A DNA stretch of 64,000 nt from a bacterium (GCA_021108215.1 JAIORK010000006.1:1-64000); one strand, 5' to 3'; positions 38,101 to 45,024 are shown, numbered from the stretch's first letter. Notes: generated from the letters alone by a model not told the origin. A program made the numbers and translations.

Positions 38101-39736
38101 GACTCCGGACAGCCAGAGCATCCACCTTGACAAGCCCTTCCCAGGCTTGATAATCGCCAAGTGTTTTTTCAACCCGCTGTTCGATTTCCTGCACAACCTT
38201 GGTCTGCATAAAATTATGCGCCACTGTTTTGGTGACAAAAAACAGCTCCAACAATTTCGAAAAAAGCCGTTCCCGTTCCGGGAGTTCTCCCGAATTAACC
38301 ATCCGATGGGGATCGGCGACCTTGGGTAAAAAAGGTTCCAACGTAAAGATACGCTGCTCCTGGGAGAGGAGCTTTTCCAAGGGTGTCTTCCGATTGCGCA
38401 AGAGTGTAAAATAAGGATTCACCAGATCCTGGTGAGTCAGGCCGGGTTTGAGCGACAGCACCGACATCCCCTGCGCCTTCAAACCGGCCAGCACGTGTTC
38501 GGTATGAAATCCGCCGGTCACCAAAACCACCAGCTTTTCATTATGTTTTTGCATACGCTGCAAGGTATTTTGCACAAAAGCGGTGCTGCGTTCATCCGCC
38601 ACCTGATAAAAATCCACTACCGCATTAAGAAACCCGTCGAGCATAAAAATTTCCGGCTCCATCTCCAGCTCGCCGGTCTTGTCATGGGCACGAATGAAAT
38701 CAGCAAAACGCTGTACCTGAAAATCAGCGCGGTTTTGTCGGAAAACACCTAAGTCCTCCGGACTGCCGGAGATACTCATCAACTTCTCGATAATCACCAA
38801 GTGACGCAGATGCCGGTCCAAGGCACGCTGACCTGTGCCGGTATAAAAATAGTCGCGTAAATTATATTCCAGAATTTCCAATTCCTTAAAAAGTGCATCC
38901 GCATCTATTTGCGGTGTGAAAAATTCCCGGCGGTGTTTGGCATACATCACGGCATTGGGATAAATTCCAGGATCATGCCCCAGTTGACGCGCAATTTTCA
39001 GTAAAAAAAGCGTTTGTGTCAAAACATTGGTTTTTCCGTCCCGGTAAAGCATGCACTGATTATCAAATTTCAACAAACGGCGATTATACAGCACTGATTT
39101 AAGCGCATCCAGGCGGTCCCGCAGATCATAGCAGTAACCCTGCCCCTCGTCTTTGAGAATAAATTCAACCGAGCGTTTATTGCGTGCATAAAGATCTGCA
39201 CTTTCAATACCTTCGAGCAATACCGGATGTTCACCGACCGCTGCGTAATACTCTGCACCGGAAAGCTTGCCTTTGCGAACAAAGTAATCGCTCACCTCGG
39301 TCCGAATTTTCTTGATGGGAAATGTCCTGATCTTGGTGGTATTGATGGGCAGTGCGGTTCCTTCAACCGAAACCAAATGGAGACCGTGTTTCTCAGCCAA
39401 CAAATGAATAATCCTGGCAATATTCATCTGCACTTCATAGTTGCAATGCAAATCCTGAATATGCACGACCAAGCGGTTATCACCTTGGTAAAGGTGGTTC
39501 ACAGTCCCTAATTTCTCGGGAATAAGCACTTTCTGATGATTAAAAAGCACAGAGGGCAGACTGCTTGGGAACGTCGCAGAGTCAAATGCCCAGGTAAGGT
39601 AGGGTAAAACAAAGGTCAACATCACAAAAATAGCAATCACCCTTACCCACTGACGGTATTGGGGATTATGCCAGACCATAATCGATGTCATTCCCGGTTT
39701 TGTTGTCAGCCTTTCGGGACCCTTACTTTCAAGCAT
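26186..39736 (-). CDS. giant 4516-residue multidomain membrane protein with nine W-x-G-D-P-[YF] modules
   Basis: An N-terminal segment (VRVIAIFVMLTFVLPYLTWA, residues about 31-50) is a signal anchor. Residues about 60-440 resemble Tiki/TraB-like proteins: VHIQDLHCNYEVQMN, VSVEGTALP and LVTGGFHTEHVLAGL. About 885-950 is a stretch like the end of CheR methyltransferases (CFNTLYMYKG, LEEGGYLLAGHS). Four modules of about 115 residues (motifs near 1350, 1473, 1585, 1705) precede two winged-helix-like segments (about 1766-1797 and 1836-1862). A multi-span membrane region (about 2090-2230) and five more modules follow (2359-2811), then a second copy of the membrane region (about 3190-3300). The last 1200 residues have a hydrophobic segment near 4235 and are unrecognised. 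GGGAG precedes ATG 39736. Giant proteins with a similar N-terminal part occur in Omnitrophota-like genomes; function unknown. Confidence 0.8.
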   Translation of the reverse strand: MLESKGPERLTTKPGMTSIMVWHNPQYRQWVRVIAIFVMLTFVLPYLTWAFDSATFPSSLPSVLFNHQKVLIPEKLGTVNHLYQGDNRLVVHIQDLHCNYEVQMNIARIIHLLAEKHGLHLVSVEGTALPINTTKIRTFPIKKIRTEVSDYFVRKGKLSGAEYYAAVGEHPVLLEGIESADLYARNKRSVEFILKDEGQGYCYDLRDRLDALKSVLYNRRLLKFDNQCMLYRDGKTNVLTQTLFLLKIARQLGHDPGIYPNAVMYAKHRREFFTPQIDADALFKELEILEYNLRDYFYTGTGQRALDRHLRHLVIIEKLMSISGSPEDLGVFRQNRADFQVQRFADFIRAHDKTGELEMEPEIFMLDGFLNAVVDFYQVADERSTAFVQNTLQRMQKHNEKLVVLVTGGFHTEHVLAGLKAQGMSVLSLKPGLTHQDLVNPYFTLLRNRKTPLEKLLSQEQRIFTLEPFLPKVADPHRMVNSGELPERERLFSKLLELFFVTKTVAHNFMQTKVVQEIEQRVEKTLGDYQAWEGLVKVDALAVRSHPNQALSFPVTASGQRDMLAVVWPGKQRLGIDERAILENAAFSEEHIAMIRSENRGEMQAKLDAMPSRALADLKLRELVPLYLGQRGFGSVGTYVYKLFRYLGEARFQERAGRVLRKLVGLQFSTGDLRKLGRRLRLSENLRNAALLTLLFYWAPLGLTPRDLFVTYPGMVTLSLVFFVLRGGDKIYVKTYANRLQAVYDLMGSLPGIRSLLEKGVMINDIGPGWPMVTTGELTAFAKTLNPANRIIVAEKPGRVPAYVLREKTRGRFSLFTRDGKLLDVFGDGGAVVRKSLVTRWNVNRIFNGIHKQGKNYFGYGLEKVPLEAELEKAGFDLQEADLGHGIKADIKTCFNTLYMYKGRTAEVLHRMGDDLEEGGYLLAGHSVSRAGQATYIQVYRKKTGMLVPVLGALFTGKNWHHFSMDAFSLQQSARMLEKFYDYSDRHMTFDTDELLIDLRASAGQIFLKITGANDAEDAFNRVPESGEKLSTRSAEDSPDISVTQAGHTIANAKLSREIMKGNVFTVDQENLIHPVSYEDRGKRKNVRPVLGKLSDAEIKTVQLRIAQTVPVKIDAIRHPGGALDKVIRKFAVRDIAPVLGLSVTETKKRLMEIARTVDILLVQGRFTLYEKGPFAHTRRGQAEPEPGIWLGERIFEIATEKEIAQVLLEEAKHILAPELEHHIIKHSEKLVAKLRNHAKTIQEKTEAFLCQQIPSGKRAEFEDLVYQRDAAGRLYLEAILSGRYGKTAVVDYPDAIVKKVVLNKRQGLTHGGIPVWDKLTELKHLAGRFPTLKKFTEVTVEYHQGKIIRAWAGDPYPGDDLNAPDRNVPLVYFASPFDGQGWAIAGRNVMYVVHNNERLPVKIAGQFLEKPLAKLPALLKELGLSYHPGILVKHGRTNGAGIFTHNKKPVFSRKKYGHHPVCIEFAGKEIVRIWLGDPYPNDYDKDEKNPSAKLLWFRSPGDAEDWGIDGENVVYVEEHGEYIVQEIVGPDYLKSKIQDYKNALVKKVNPTHEGGLTHGGITYWYTHMGLTQEDELTLEYENGDLVRVWLGDPYLDRDPDNPDRDVPLIWFKESRHTQGWKIKGRNIVCQEDQGRLKPMEIVGTNYTRKSIEKYPQCFVASVYTDKNGFINHYGGNIQLGEAYGNRDDFIVEYAMVDGKTTIVKVWAENRDQDREVIQLPDTASLIYKLETVKGQKKVWKKRPDHKRVGRAERTRRLGFTIQQNRVLDAIEALGGRATIEEIAATIRQANYVVVSVMNQLDFVSVNKQRMQQNRLPLYPVLDTQTKRLQDEIIAAMEMLGGIATQQEIVDYSGQHRRQINKILGDVDFELVNRIREKQGLFPLQVIDYRTISYKFFGIKGSGSHFIREDIIGGLEKLYGKRYTGLFQKTLVPWLQYITKTFVPLSDDMFNTINREDLLMILSGIVQTRFAALLDQKNAQGAIKGLEDERMVFQRYWGSIVPKAFNITRSVFSELKLDSENYLDWEGAGIEEVFSANLEKVIRQMELDRIVSIAPVSIEFNAKQRFARAALRYNDLRKQSDTQPSEMGGLMPWLRDYMMKRWHWTGERYRKWAWAIEAVPMGVAGLAAVSIALWTGFLDPAIGLSALATAAVRFSWGLFPVMHLAKDGSFTWQGLNQAEKKNVGFSIALAVVNMAVSFTAVPFWGLIAFGLLSHFIANFLMKSFPWEIEFQNPLKMMRIVTPQGYFGIPVPLWQSPVLMMQKNDGQDTLVSKAASLVGSLIRRNRIYLLDESSNTYFAVKETGKDYSEDTVVQYPDCIVKNVYLNSLGGLTHGKKILWQRNARYKNRKDITVEYRDGKVIRAWAGDPYSTDFKSHPDVDVPMIYVTATEYIGDWKLEGEKIMFAVKDGKMNFLKIVGKKFTKDMKNAHERIILKNVHAGKELDLAKEPRYIGLAYNGRDDLCVEYEKGRLVRVWDGDPYAKHDIDNPDKSVPLIWFAEPVYAEGWRIKGRNSFYVEKNGKLESVAIAGKFSKEAAVDYPDAIVKEVRVSEFDGQLLLGDTKKQNIYLPELKGAADLVAEYQNGEIVCVWNGDPFTATDLTVDRAIPLVWFKETHHAAGWTLLGRNVLYTLEKGKYLPRKIVGKYFAQHTKNKYNCGFLKNVRSTKDGIEIGSKSVRKIPGKFKNRDNLVVEYDGDTILRVWADQPFIHDEINRPDPNARLIYFARPGLAHGWRLEGRNIVYLKAGKQLLPQEIIGRDYTEKTIDKYPDCIVKSVMTGEGGSLDHFGPVWSATQYRALIDEITLEYKKGEIVQAWDGDPFPENDLNRLSEWAQPIELSQGKRVKVAPLSKAALAVNRILKRLRDNRYGGYIRVLAHRMNFEDAVFLADHLLDENNMGFALVLINRAMPKEEKKIIQEMLGTLHPSFTPFDEQGRELSNRHEIQTFHNKMRHIDSRIQMVLVDLFLRDALSIGKIIDIEDRILQDVRSRGNAPACLKAYFVLRREAEQSGQTIADSVVFNKLYGQGFDSDTVRRVMGRQNRNVEKPSEVLTALEEKKSTAVIREAERDIGQLLNVFEAVGILDPRAAEKGIRKIPQLERAEVVYVLLDMLKQQYKVFDEIDVWKLSNRITVADIVTVFRQVRMETVKIDAGIVSNKDEISEMVTRLAVAAGLLSEEKQVRQDDAKRFDDFGGQMPWLRDYMMKRWHWTGEQYQRRAWFVEAVPMSVAGLAAASIAMWTGFLDPTMIAVWFAWGLFPIMHLFKDGRFAWQGLTRTEKINARISLLLAAGNVAFSLTGIPLLGMIAFGLVTHFVVDFILKKARWQQVGKITAVIISGLLFAGRSVGGFFQAIGNVLRPGLSSRSGDADAAAIKTWEVDTEVLASDPVAYYARLIETAPTDTIRNYLLWGAEAGNLQAFLIGLKPALLVSVDTSILSAMQKHGLFGPGVQSVEHSGFGIFLYTASAVVRRIEQNSDLYQNWLPETGMTGDAIRSVIPAMIPRMLRLNNRQSDWRHPAQLGVLLGFPREEAERYAQRDDLADFIYNSLLDKKLTPEERKLIQLFYQPILDYRRIHMRGSVGKSSRARHKQLRPRVGSLIDKYMPMLSGARKNAFLNLQATTVMGAFYMTSETGAGDVFRKQVAEAFRHSGMAERVQQLKAEHTYQLTRSRQEILQQMKFELRRAHAAKQELRAIDLFGRLLKTKKQDQRVLAKLILRIIAKYEMWLARGSFDPQANEAAIAQFVELDVTETVENSDRQDAKLPTVGEKKPDVVVAGVETKITSRNLETQWQVLAKEDFPRDDQGVYRAFTRAELAGKIQIRAEALLNNLTGWPQRDFGEFTEKIMQALWPGDDILASITSEWQLLPIESKSNEIHRSVGDLEKVGRALPYFNFFAEADVAWEKDADGKHHLTGRLRAPGARRIYLARAAGSHYEAAHYQQQLSGDQADQMDARIFTISRDALGVEWFGWLQHVTSTHAEQSRTYAEYEEKLLAFFEQEHQSNPSFRKMTEILRKQIKASGILNDTQEFLVIDEVDIGTYQLLFKYIVEKYQPESKVTIFVGDSWVGDQYKNEFYNTQPVFAYRNILISDYPDVKLHILEEVFGMSPETAWKHFNAMGNISADLPQPVKIEPTTANDASPEFQPESPQVLLGSYLRSLLIYNGVVEFNRLAPGELAKAEIAWEPAQKGEPLTGPITREMLPPDAMSNRSLTGTRPGWLRFYQLLMRPGFRMRSPMTFFINGLAFILQGVGVLAIAIRGGTTDADTRRTRKLSLAEKQAVLGDALNARSFDAGRIRVRPLSETKRSFMQHVVKGSLLGDFEISDQGTLHIFLPDAVYHQSGNPIAAQMARMMLWTQTMRYHAAMDAVNTRIGRELAQSTLSHAILDPNALTSVKKDAIQFARNANRRHAGQLADTMLFMLAGKFSGINAMSAGPGKQAAQQELETMLVTFNEIIRQLPASMRHAVSVEKGVLDNAGRTLWIPNRMSRRQFGLYMDILNYLGLGIDRRELDRKWQRPRRATQSAA
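30114..30164. repeat. 51-bp exact direct repeat inside the giant gene, copy 1
   Basis: It is identical to 33417-33467 and encodes the MPWLRDYMMKRWHWTGE stretch at the entry of each membrane region. Exact DNA identity inside otherwise diverged copies suggests a recent conversion or a strong constraint. Confidence 0.85.
33417..33467. repeat. 51-bp exact direct repeat inside the giant gene, copy 2
   Basis: This is the partner of 30114-30164, 3.3 kb away in the same gene and the same frame. The flanking membrane-region codons are similar but not identical. Confidence 0.85.
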
Positions 39737-39938
39737 CCATCACTCCCACATCACTCCATTTATTCGTCTATATAGTATAGAAAGATAATTCAAATATAGC
39801 ATAGATATGATGCATCTACAAGCTGTCCACGTATTTTTTAATGCTTATTTTAAAAGGGTTTTCGTTGGCGTGATTCATTTCGGAACAATTATTTGTTTTA
39901 GCGTAAAAAACATCCCCAATTAGGAATATTTTCGATGA

Positions 39939-42900
39939 TTACGTCCCCTGCTTTTCCAGCAGTAATACTTCATACATTTTTCTGACACGCTTAAGCATTT
40001 TATGAATTGATTCAAGAAAATGGTCCGCATCCGACTCAATCCCCTGCATCCGCTTGGCCAATGCGGTTAATTCCGATTTTCCCTGTGGCAGTGCATGGAT
40101 CTGCCGGTCTTCCATGATTTGAAGATAATGTTCAACCCGACGCAAAAAAACATAATCATCAGCCAACTGCACTGCCACGGATTGTGTCATCAAGCCTGCC
40201 GCAGCCAGCAAGGATATCGCCTTGAGGGTATTGCCTTCCAATAACGAGTCATTGGCCGGACTATGAATCATCTGTAAACCCTGGACCAAAAATTCAATGT
40301 CCCGGATACCACCCTTGCCGCTCTTGATATCCAGGACACCCTCACGACCGTGGCTTTTTGCAATAGCATGGTTACGCATCATTTCAATGGATGTCACAAT
40401 CGCTTCCCGGGCATGTTGGTTACGCAGCTGTGAACGGATCGACTCCAAAAGATCGCGGCCAAATTGCATGTTGCCGGCAATCGGACGCATTTTCAAAAGC
40501 GATTGAATCTCACCCAGAGAAGCTTCGGTTTGATAGTATTTCAACAAACTCTGTGCAGAAGGGATCAAGCGCCCCTGGATGCCATAAGGACGCAGCCGCA
40601 AATCGACACGGTAAACCGTACCCTCCTCAGTATACTGACTTAGATAGGCATGGACCATCTCCATAACCAACGCATAGGGGTCCTTGCCCAACAATTGCGC
40701 AAGCTCATCACGCCGGGCATTCCCGGCATCGTCACAAATACCTACCAGATCAATATCCGAACTGTAATTAAGCTCATGGCTGCCGAGTTTCCCAAACGCC
40801 AGAATACAAAAATGGTGTTGGGGTTCATCCCAATGGGCAGGCGGGACTTTACCGCTTTCACGCAATATCTCCCAAACCCGGTTTAGCACCGCCTGAACCA
40901 GCGCATCTGCAAGATTGGACAACTCCAGGGTTACATCCTGTAGCGACGCGCGCAACGCAATATCACGCGTCCCGATACGAAGCATTTCACGACGCCGATA
41001 TTTCCGTAATTGGTTCATCCAGTCCTTCTCATCTTTCGCCTGGCGCCCCATCGCTTCCAATTCACCGCCATGAATTTCAGCAGTACGAATACGGTATAAA
41101 TTGTCCGGATCCGTCACATACTCATAAAATCCAGGATTTTTCGCGAGTGTGTCCGAAAGAAACTGGCTGGATGAAAAAATCCCCAATAAAATTTCGAGCC
41201 GCATGGGTTGCGAATAAAGCCGTTCAAAATGATACTGCCGGTCGGAAATGTGATTGATAAAATGTTCCCAGTTATTCAATGCCATATCCGGATCCGGCTC
41301 ATTTTTCAAAACATCGACTGCCAAAACAGCCAGCCGGGCAAACTGTTCCCGGGTCCCGGATTCTCCGGCTAATTTTCTTAAATTACGGTTTGCCCGCTCA
41401 GGATTACCAAACCCGGCAGCCTGCAAAATTTTATTGCGGACTTCCTCAGCGAGTTCTTCCGACAAAACAACATCAGCCGCATTGCCCATGGCGGGCCCGG
41501 GCAAAGAATCCCTCCCAAAATGACGTTCTACAAAAGCGCGCACCTCTGCTGTCCGCGTTTCAAACTCAAGATGCAATTGCTTTTCAGGTGCCAAACCTTC
41601 TTTGAGAACATACCCCAGCCGTTTGGCCAAATGGGTATATTCCATCGCCTGCAAAGGCGGCAAAAAGAGATCTTTGGCGGAACCGCGCAACATACGCAGC
41701 CCATTGATAAGATTGCGTAAAAATGCATTGGCCGAAATCAGGGATTGCATCTCCTGTTCACTTAGCACACCGGCTGCTTTGAGTCCTTTGAGCGCACGAT
41801 GAGTGCGCGGAGTTCGCAGCAGCGGGTTGGCTTGTCCGTAAATGATCTGAAGTAATTGAACATCATATTCCAGATCAACCAGAGCACCCGGACTGAATTT
41901 CGCATTAAGGACATCCGGACGGGTCTTTTCCTTAAACTGAATCTTACGTAAATCCCGCAAATCAGAGATATTAATATTCTTGGTGGCATAAATAAATTCA
42001 TCCCGCAGCCGTTCAATCCGCGAACCCAGTGCATGATCACCGGCAACCGCCCGCAACCGGACCAGCGCCAGCCGCTCGGCTGCGTGGGCAGGACCGTTCT
42101 TGTCATAATACCGGCATAAGCTCTCCAAAGAGCAGGCCAACGGCCCATCATTGCCAAAGGGACGCAACCTAAGATCAATATTGAAAATCCCTTCCCGTTT
42201 GGCCCGAATAAACTTCGTAAGTGTCTTGACCAGTAAATCAAAAAACTCCATATTCGATAGCTGCTTTTCCCCATCTGTGCTGCCGCTATCGCTATACACA
42301 AACATCAATTCGATGTCTGAAGCATACCCCAAAGCCGCACCGCCGAATTTCCCCAACCCTAAAACCGCGTACTTCGTTTCCAAACCGGCCACTGTGCGCG
42401 GCCGCCCATACTTCCCGGCCATATCCGCATAAATAATGGTGACGGCCTTGCGAATAATAACCTCTGCCAGAAAGGTCAAATTCTCACTCAAATTTCTAAA
42501 ATCCGAATCCCGGGTCAAAATGTGATCTAAATCAAATAAAAATATTTCTTTATCCTTAAACACATTGAGACATTGCTGCTGTTGCGCAAATGTATGCGCA
42601 TCCGCCAGCGCGCTTTCCAGCCGGTCCGGCAGCGTGACCGGCGATTCGGCAAAACGCCGCCCTTCCTCCACCTGCGGGCTCAGCATGGGCAACAAGGTCT
42701 CATATTGTTGCCGGATCATATCCTCCCAAAGAAAATCACTGGCCCCAAGCAACTGTGCCAATTCCTTGAGTATCTTCGGTTCCGTGAGCAATTCCATCCA
42801 CTGTCCCATACCGGGCAGTTGCAGCACATCTTCAACCAATTTTTCAAAACGCATCAGGGCGGCATAAGGGTCAGGGGCATTGCCTATAAAATGTGTGAAC

Positions 42901-43760
42901 TGCTTGGTAATTAAAACAGAAAATTTTACCTGATCAAGTTGCCCCTGGTCCGCAAGACGCTCTCCTTGTTCATTCACAATATCGATCAGGTCTTCGATAC
43001 GTTTGTCTTGGGTCTGGATACGAACATGTTCAATCGATATTTTTTTAATCGAAAGCGCATTGCTCATGGCATAAAGAAAAATCGGGGTGTCCTGCGAAAC
43101 CACTTTGAGGCGGGTAAATGCACCGGCCTGGTTGTCAATTTCAATTTCAAGCGGATAAAGCACCGGGGGATTCCCGATATGGAGTTCTTCCAAACGCCGG
43201 GCCACACATGCATTGACAAGATGACGCGCCTGCAAAACGGAGCGGTCGCTGTTTTTTTCCAGCAACAAAACAACTTCCCGTATTTTTTCTTTAAACAATG
43301 CAAACCATTCCGCCAACGGGAGTACCGACTCCACTGTTCCGACAAAATGATCGACGATCCGCCGCCTGTGCAGCGGATCAATACGCACCCGCTTCATCCG
43401 GCCGGGCCGAAGATGCACCGCACCCGCCTGCGGCAATGTGCTGACCCGAGCATACGTATGAATCCCGCCGGAGTGAATATTGAACCCCAGTCCGGATAAA
43501 AGTCCGGTAATCAAAGAAAATTCCGCGCTGTAATCAAACGCCAGTGTAGTACAGACAACCCGGCCATCCGGAAGCTGTTCTGTAAGTATTTCCACCGGAT
43601 TGCTCGCGGACAATTTTGCCAGCCCTGTCACATGCCGGACAATCGCAGGCAGATCGAAACGCATGAAATAGCGTTCATCAAGACGATTGAGGTGGTTCTC
43701 AATCAGCTTGACATCAATATCCGGACAATCATGCAGCAGTTCATCAACGTGTGGTTTCAA
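39939..43760 (-). CDS. glnE: glutamine synthetase adenylyltransferase/deadenylylase with N-terminal tandem ACT-like region
   Basis: At 1273 residues this is about 300 longer than usual GlnE. Two nucleotidyltransferase domains are clear: the deadenylylase-type motif GLGKFGGAALGYASDIEL (about 469-487) and the adenylylase motif AFGKLGSHELNYSSDIDL (about 987-1005), with RLRPFGNDGPL and RLRPYGIQGRL after them. Residues 65-165 (FDYSAEFSLITGLLSGLGFN, then RRRIVDHFVGTV) and 200-270 (LEIEIDNQAGAFTRLKVVSQ, then SIEHVRIQTQDKRIEDLIDI) look like two ACT domains with the same order as the GlnD C-terminus, where they bind glutamine. It would add or remove AMP on GlnA Tyr402. The start is TTG with GGGAAG upstream. 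It lies 37 bp downstream of a 115-residue gene. Confidence 0.92.
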   Translation of the reverse strand: MKPHVDELLHDCPDIDVKLIENHLNRLDERYFMRFDLPAIVRHVTGLAKLSASNPVEILTEQLPDGRVVCTTLAFDYSAEFSLITGLLSGLGFNIHSGGIHTYARVSTLPQAGAVHLRPGRMKRVRIDPLHRRRIVDHFVGTVESVLPLAEWFALFKEKIREVVLLLEKNSDRSVLQARHLVNACVARRLEELHIGNPPVLYPLEIEIDNQAGAFTRLKVVSQDTPIFLYAMSNALSIKKISIEHVRIQTQDKRIEDLIDIVNEQGERLADQGQLDQVKFSVLITKQFTHFIGNAPDPYAALMRFEKLVEDVLQLPGMGQWMELLTEPKILKELAQLLGASDFLWEDMIRQQYETLLPMLSPQVEEGRRFAESPVTLPDRLESALADAHTFAQQQQCLNVFKDKEIFLFDLDHILTRDSDFRNLSENLTFLAEVIIRKAVTIIYADMAGKYGRPRTVAGLETKYAVLGLGKFGGAALGYASDIELMFVYSDSGSTDGEKQLSNMEFFDLLVKTLTKFIRAKREGIFNIDLRLRPFGNDGPLACSLESLCRYYDKNGPAHAAERLALVRLRAVAGDHALGSRIERLRDEFIYATKNINISDLRDLRKIQFKEKTRPDVLNAKFSPGALVDLEYDVQLLQIIYGQANPLLRTPRTHRALKGLKAAGVLSEQEMQSLISANAFLRNLINGLRMLRGSAKDLFLPPLQAMEYTHLAKRLGYVLKEGLAPEKQLHLEFETRTAEVRAFVERHFGRDSLPGPAMGNAADVVLSEELAEEVRNKILQAAGFGNPERANRNLRKLAGESGTREQFARLAVLAVDVLKNEPDPDMALNNWEHFINHISDRQYHFERLYSQPMRLEILLGIFSSSQFLSDTLAKNPGFYEYVTDPDNLYRIRTAEIHGGELEAMGRQAKDEKDWMNQLRKYRRREMLRIGTRDIALRASLQDVTLELSNLADALVQAVLNRVWEILRESGKVPPAHWDEPQHHFCILAFGKLGSHELNYSSDIDLVGICDDAGNARRDELAQLLGKDPYALVMEMVHAYLSQYTEEGTVYRVDLRLRPYGIQGRLIPSAQSLLKYYQTEASLGEIQSLLKMRPIAGNMQFGRDLLESIRSQLRNQHAREAIVTSIEMMRNHAIAKSHGREGVLDIKSGKGGIRDIEFLVQGLQMIHSPANDSLLEGNTLKAISLLAAAGLMTQSVAVQLADDYVFLRRVEHYLQIMEDRQIHALPQGKSELTALAKRMQGIESDADHFLESIHKMLKRVRKMYEVLLLEKQGT

Positions 43761-43797
43761 GGAGCTTCCCTACCTCTTGGTGAATACGGACAAATCT

Positions 43798-44145
43798 CTA
43801 GGACTGACCGTTAAATTTATCCTCTTCATTGACAAACAATGTGTTGAACGTTGTCAGCGACCCGTAGCAGCGCGTGATATATTGCTGCAGATCGATTTTC
43901 TCAGTGTCATCCAGTTTGGGATGATTGTTAATTTTCTGCTCTAAAACCCGGAGTTTTTCCCGAACGGAAATAACTTTTTTCAAAAAATTATCCAGCGAAA
44001 TTTCATAGGATTTATGCTCCGGATTGCCGGGTTTGATAACAATTGACCCGCCCAGCCATTTGTTGCTGATTTCCACCATTTTATACCCCATCACTTCATG
44101 CTGGTCTTCCATAATTTGCCGGAGTAAGGCTTTGACTTCCTCCAT
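43798..44145 (-). CDS. small conserved-looking protein upstream of glnE
   Basis: The 115-residue soluble protein has no recognised domain. It begins MEEVKALLRQIMEDQHEVMG, contains a short beta section (GGSIVIKPGNPEHKSYEI) and a long charged helix (VREKLRVLEQKINNHPKLDD). A strong AAGGAGGT box lies six bases before the ATG. It is 37 bp upstream of glnE on the same strand, so the two are probably co-transcribed, and it may be related to GlnE function. That link is inference from position only. Confidence 0.65.
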   Translation of the reverse strand: MEEVKALLRQIMEDQHEVMGYKMVEISNKWLGGSIVIKPGNPEHKSYEISLDNFLKKVISVREKLRVLEQKINNHPKLDDTEKIDLQQYITRCYGSLTTFNTLFVNEEDKFNGQS

Positions 44146-44197
44146 GGTGCACCTCCTTCAAAAAATCAACCGCCGCCTATCCAAAAAATTCCGACAG

Positions 44198-44355
44198 GCT
44201 CGGAGCTTAAACACTTAGTCGGATTATTTGTATTTTGCCGTCATACCGGCGGAAGCCGGTATCCAGGAATCTGAATTTTAAAACTTTTTCCGGACCCCGG
44301 TTTTCACCGGGGTGACGAACAATACCTAAAACATACTAAATGCTCACACTCCTAG
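44198..44355. mobile_element. MITE-like element, copy A (about 157 bp)
   Basis: The outer ends are inverted: CTCGGAGCTTAAACACTTAG on the left and ACTAAATGCTCACACTCCTAG on the right (20 of these bases shared in pattern). Inside lie two smaller palindromes, CATACCGGCGGAAGCCGGTAT and GACCCCGGTTTTCACCGGGG. An inverted second copy lies at 53957-54113. The right end supplies the TAG stop codon of the neighbouring exported-protein gene. Confidence 0.75.
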
Positions 44356-44921
44356 CGCTCCTTTTCCCGTTTCCGGCTGTTGCGCGCTTTATAATAGCGC
44401 AAGGCCGCCCGGGAAAGCAGCGTATCAAACGTTGCTGCGATATCCGGTCCCAATTGTGACCGGGCAGATTGGCCGGTTGCCTCAGCCTCAAAAACAATCA
44501 TGCTGTACTGCCAGGGAAAATCCCTGAAATTATTCAGACGCATGCGACAAATCCAGGCAGTGAATTCCGGTTGGTTTATGATTCGGATATGAAACGTGAT
44601 AAAACCGTATGCCAGAGGCGCCTGGGAAACCTGCGTTTTATAATCAACCGGACCGAATTGCTCCGGTTCAAAATGCTTTAAAAATGCGCTGCGCGCAAAT
44701 TTTCGTAAAACATCCGGATTCATCCCGGCATCCAATCCTGCTTTATCCAGCATGACTTCGATATTCGTGAAATGAGCAATCTGCATCAACAGTATTTGCT
44801 CGGTTTTAAGATTAACCCTGGCAGCATAGCGGTGATAATCCTCACCTTTTTCCGGTTGGGCAAAAACGATTCCCGACCATAAAATAACCGTCAAACCGGA
44901 TAACAAACATTTCTTTAACAT
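44352..44921 (-). CDS. exported protein of unknown function
   Basis: The 189-residue protein has a signal peptide (MLKKCLLSGLTVILWSGIVF, cut after FA before QPEKG). The mature part is mostly helical with Arg/Lys-rich C-terminus (RKREKER). No family is recognised. ATG 44921 follows AAAGGAGG by four to five bases. Its stop codon lies within the end of the MITE-like element, so the original C-terminus could have been altered by insertion. It lies 110 bp downstream of glnA beyond a terminator, and therefore is probably expressed separately. Confidence 0.6.
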   Translation of the reverse strand: MLKKCLLSGLTVILWSGIVFAQPEKGEDYHRYAARVNLKTEQILLMQIAHFTNIEVMLDKAGLDAGMNPDVLRKFARSAFLKHFEPEQFGPVDYKTQVSQAPLAYGFITFHIRIINQPEFTAWICRMRLNNFRDFPWQYSMIVFEAEATGQSARSQLGPDIAATFDTLLSRAALRYYKARNSRKREKER

Positions 44922-44956
44922 CGTTCCTCCTTTCATACCGCGTTCATCATAGTAAC

Positions 44957-44993
44957 AAAAAAGCCCTGCACCGTAAAGTGCAGGGCTTTTTTT
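44957..44993 (-). terminator. rho-independent terminator downstream of glnA
   Basis: The stem AAGCCCTGCAC / GTGCAGGGCTT has a short loop and A/T tracts on both sides (AAAAAA on the left, TTTTTTT on the right), so it can work in either direction. It lies 39 bp beyond the glnA stop codon. Confidence 0.85.
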
Positions 44994-44996
44994 ATT

Positions 44997-45024
44997 GTAG
45001 GGAACGGTCGCGACCGTTCCCTAC
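44997..45024. repeat. perfect 28-bp palindrome downstream of glnA
   Basis: GTAGGGAACGGTCG and its exact complement CGACCGTTCCCTAC abut. It is a sister of the palindrome between carA and carB, differing by a compensated base pair. Confidence 0.85.
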
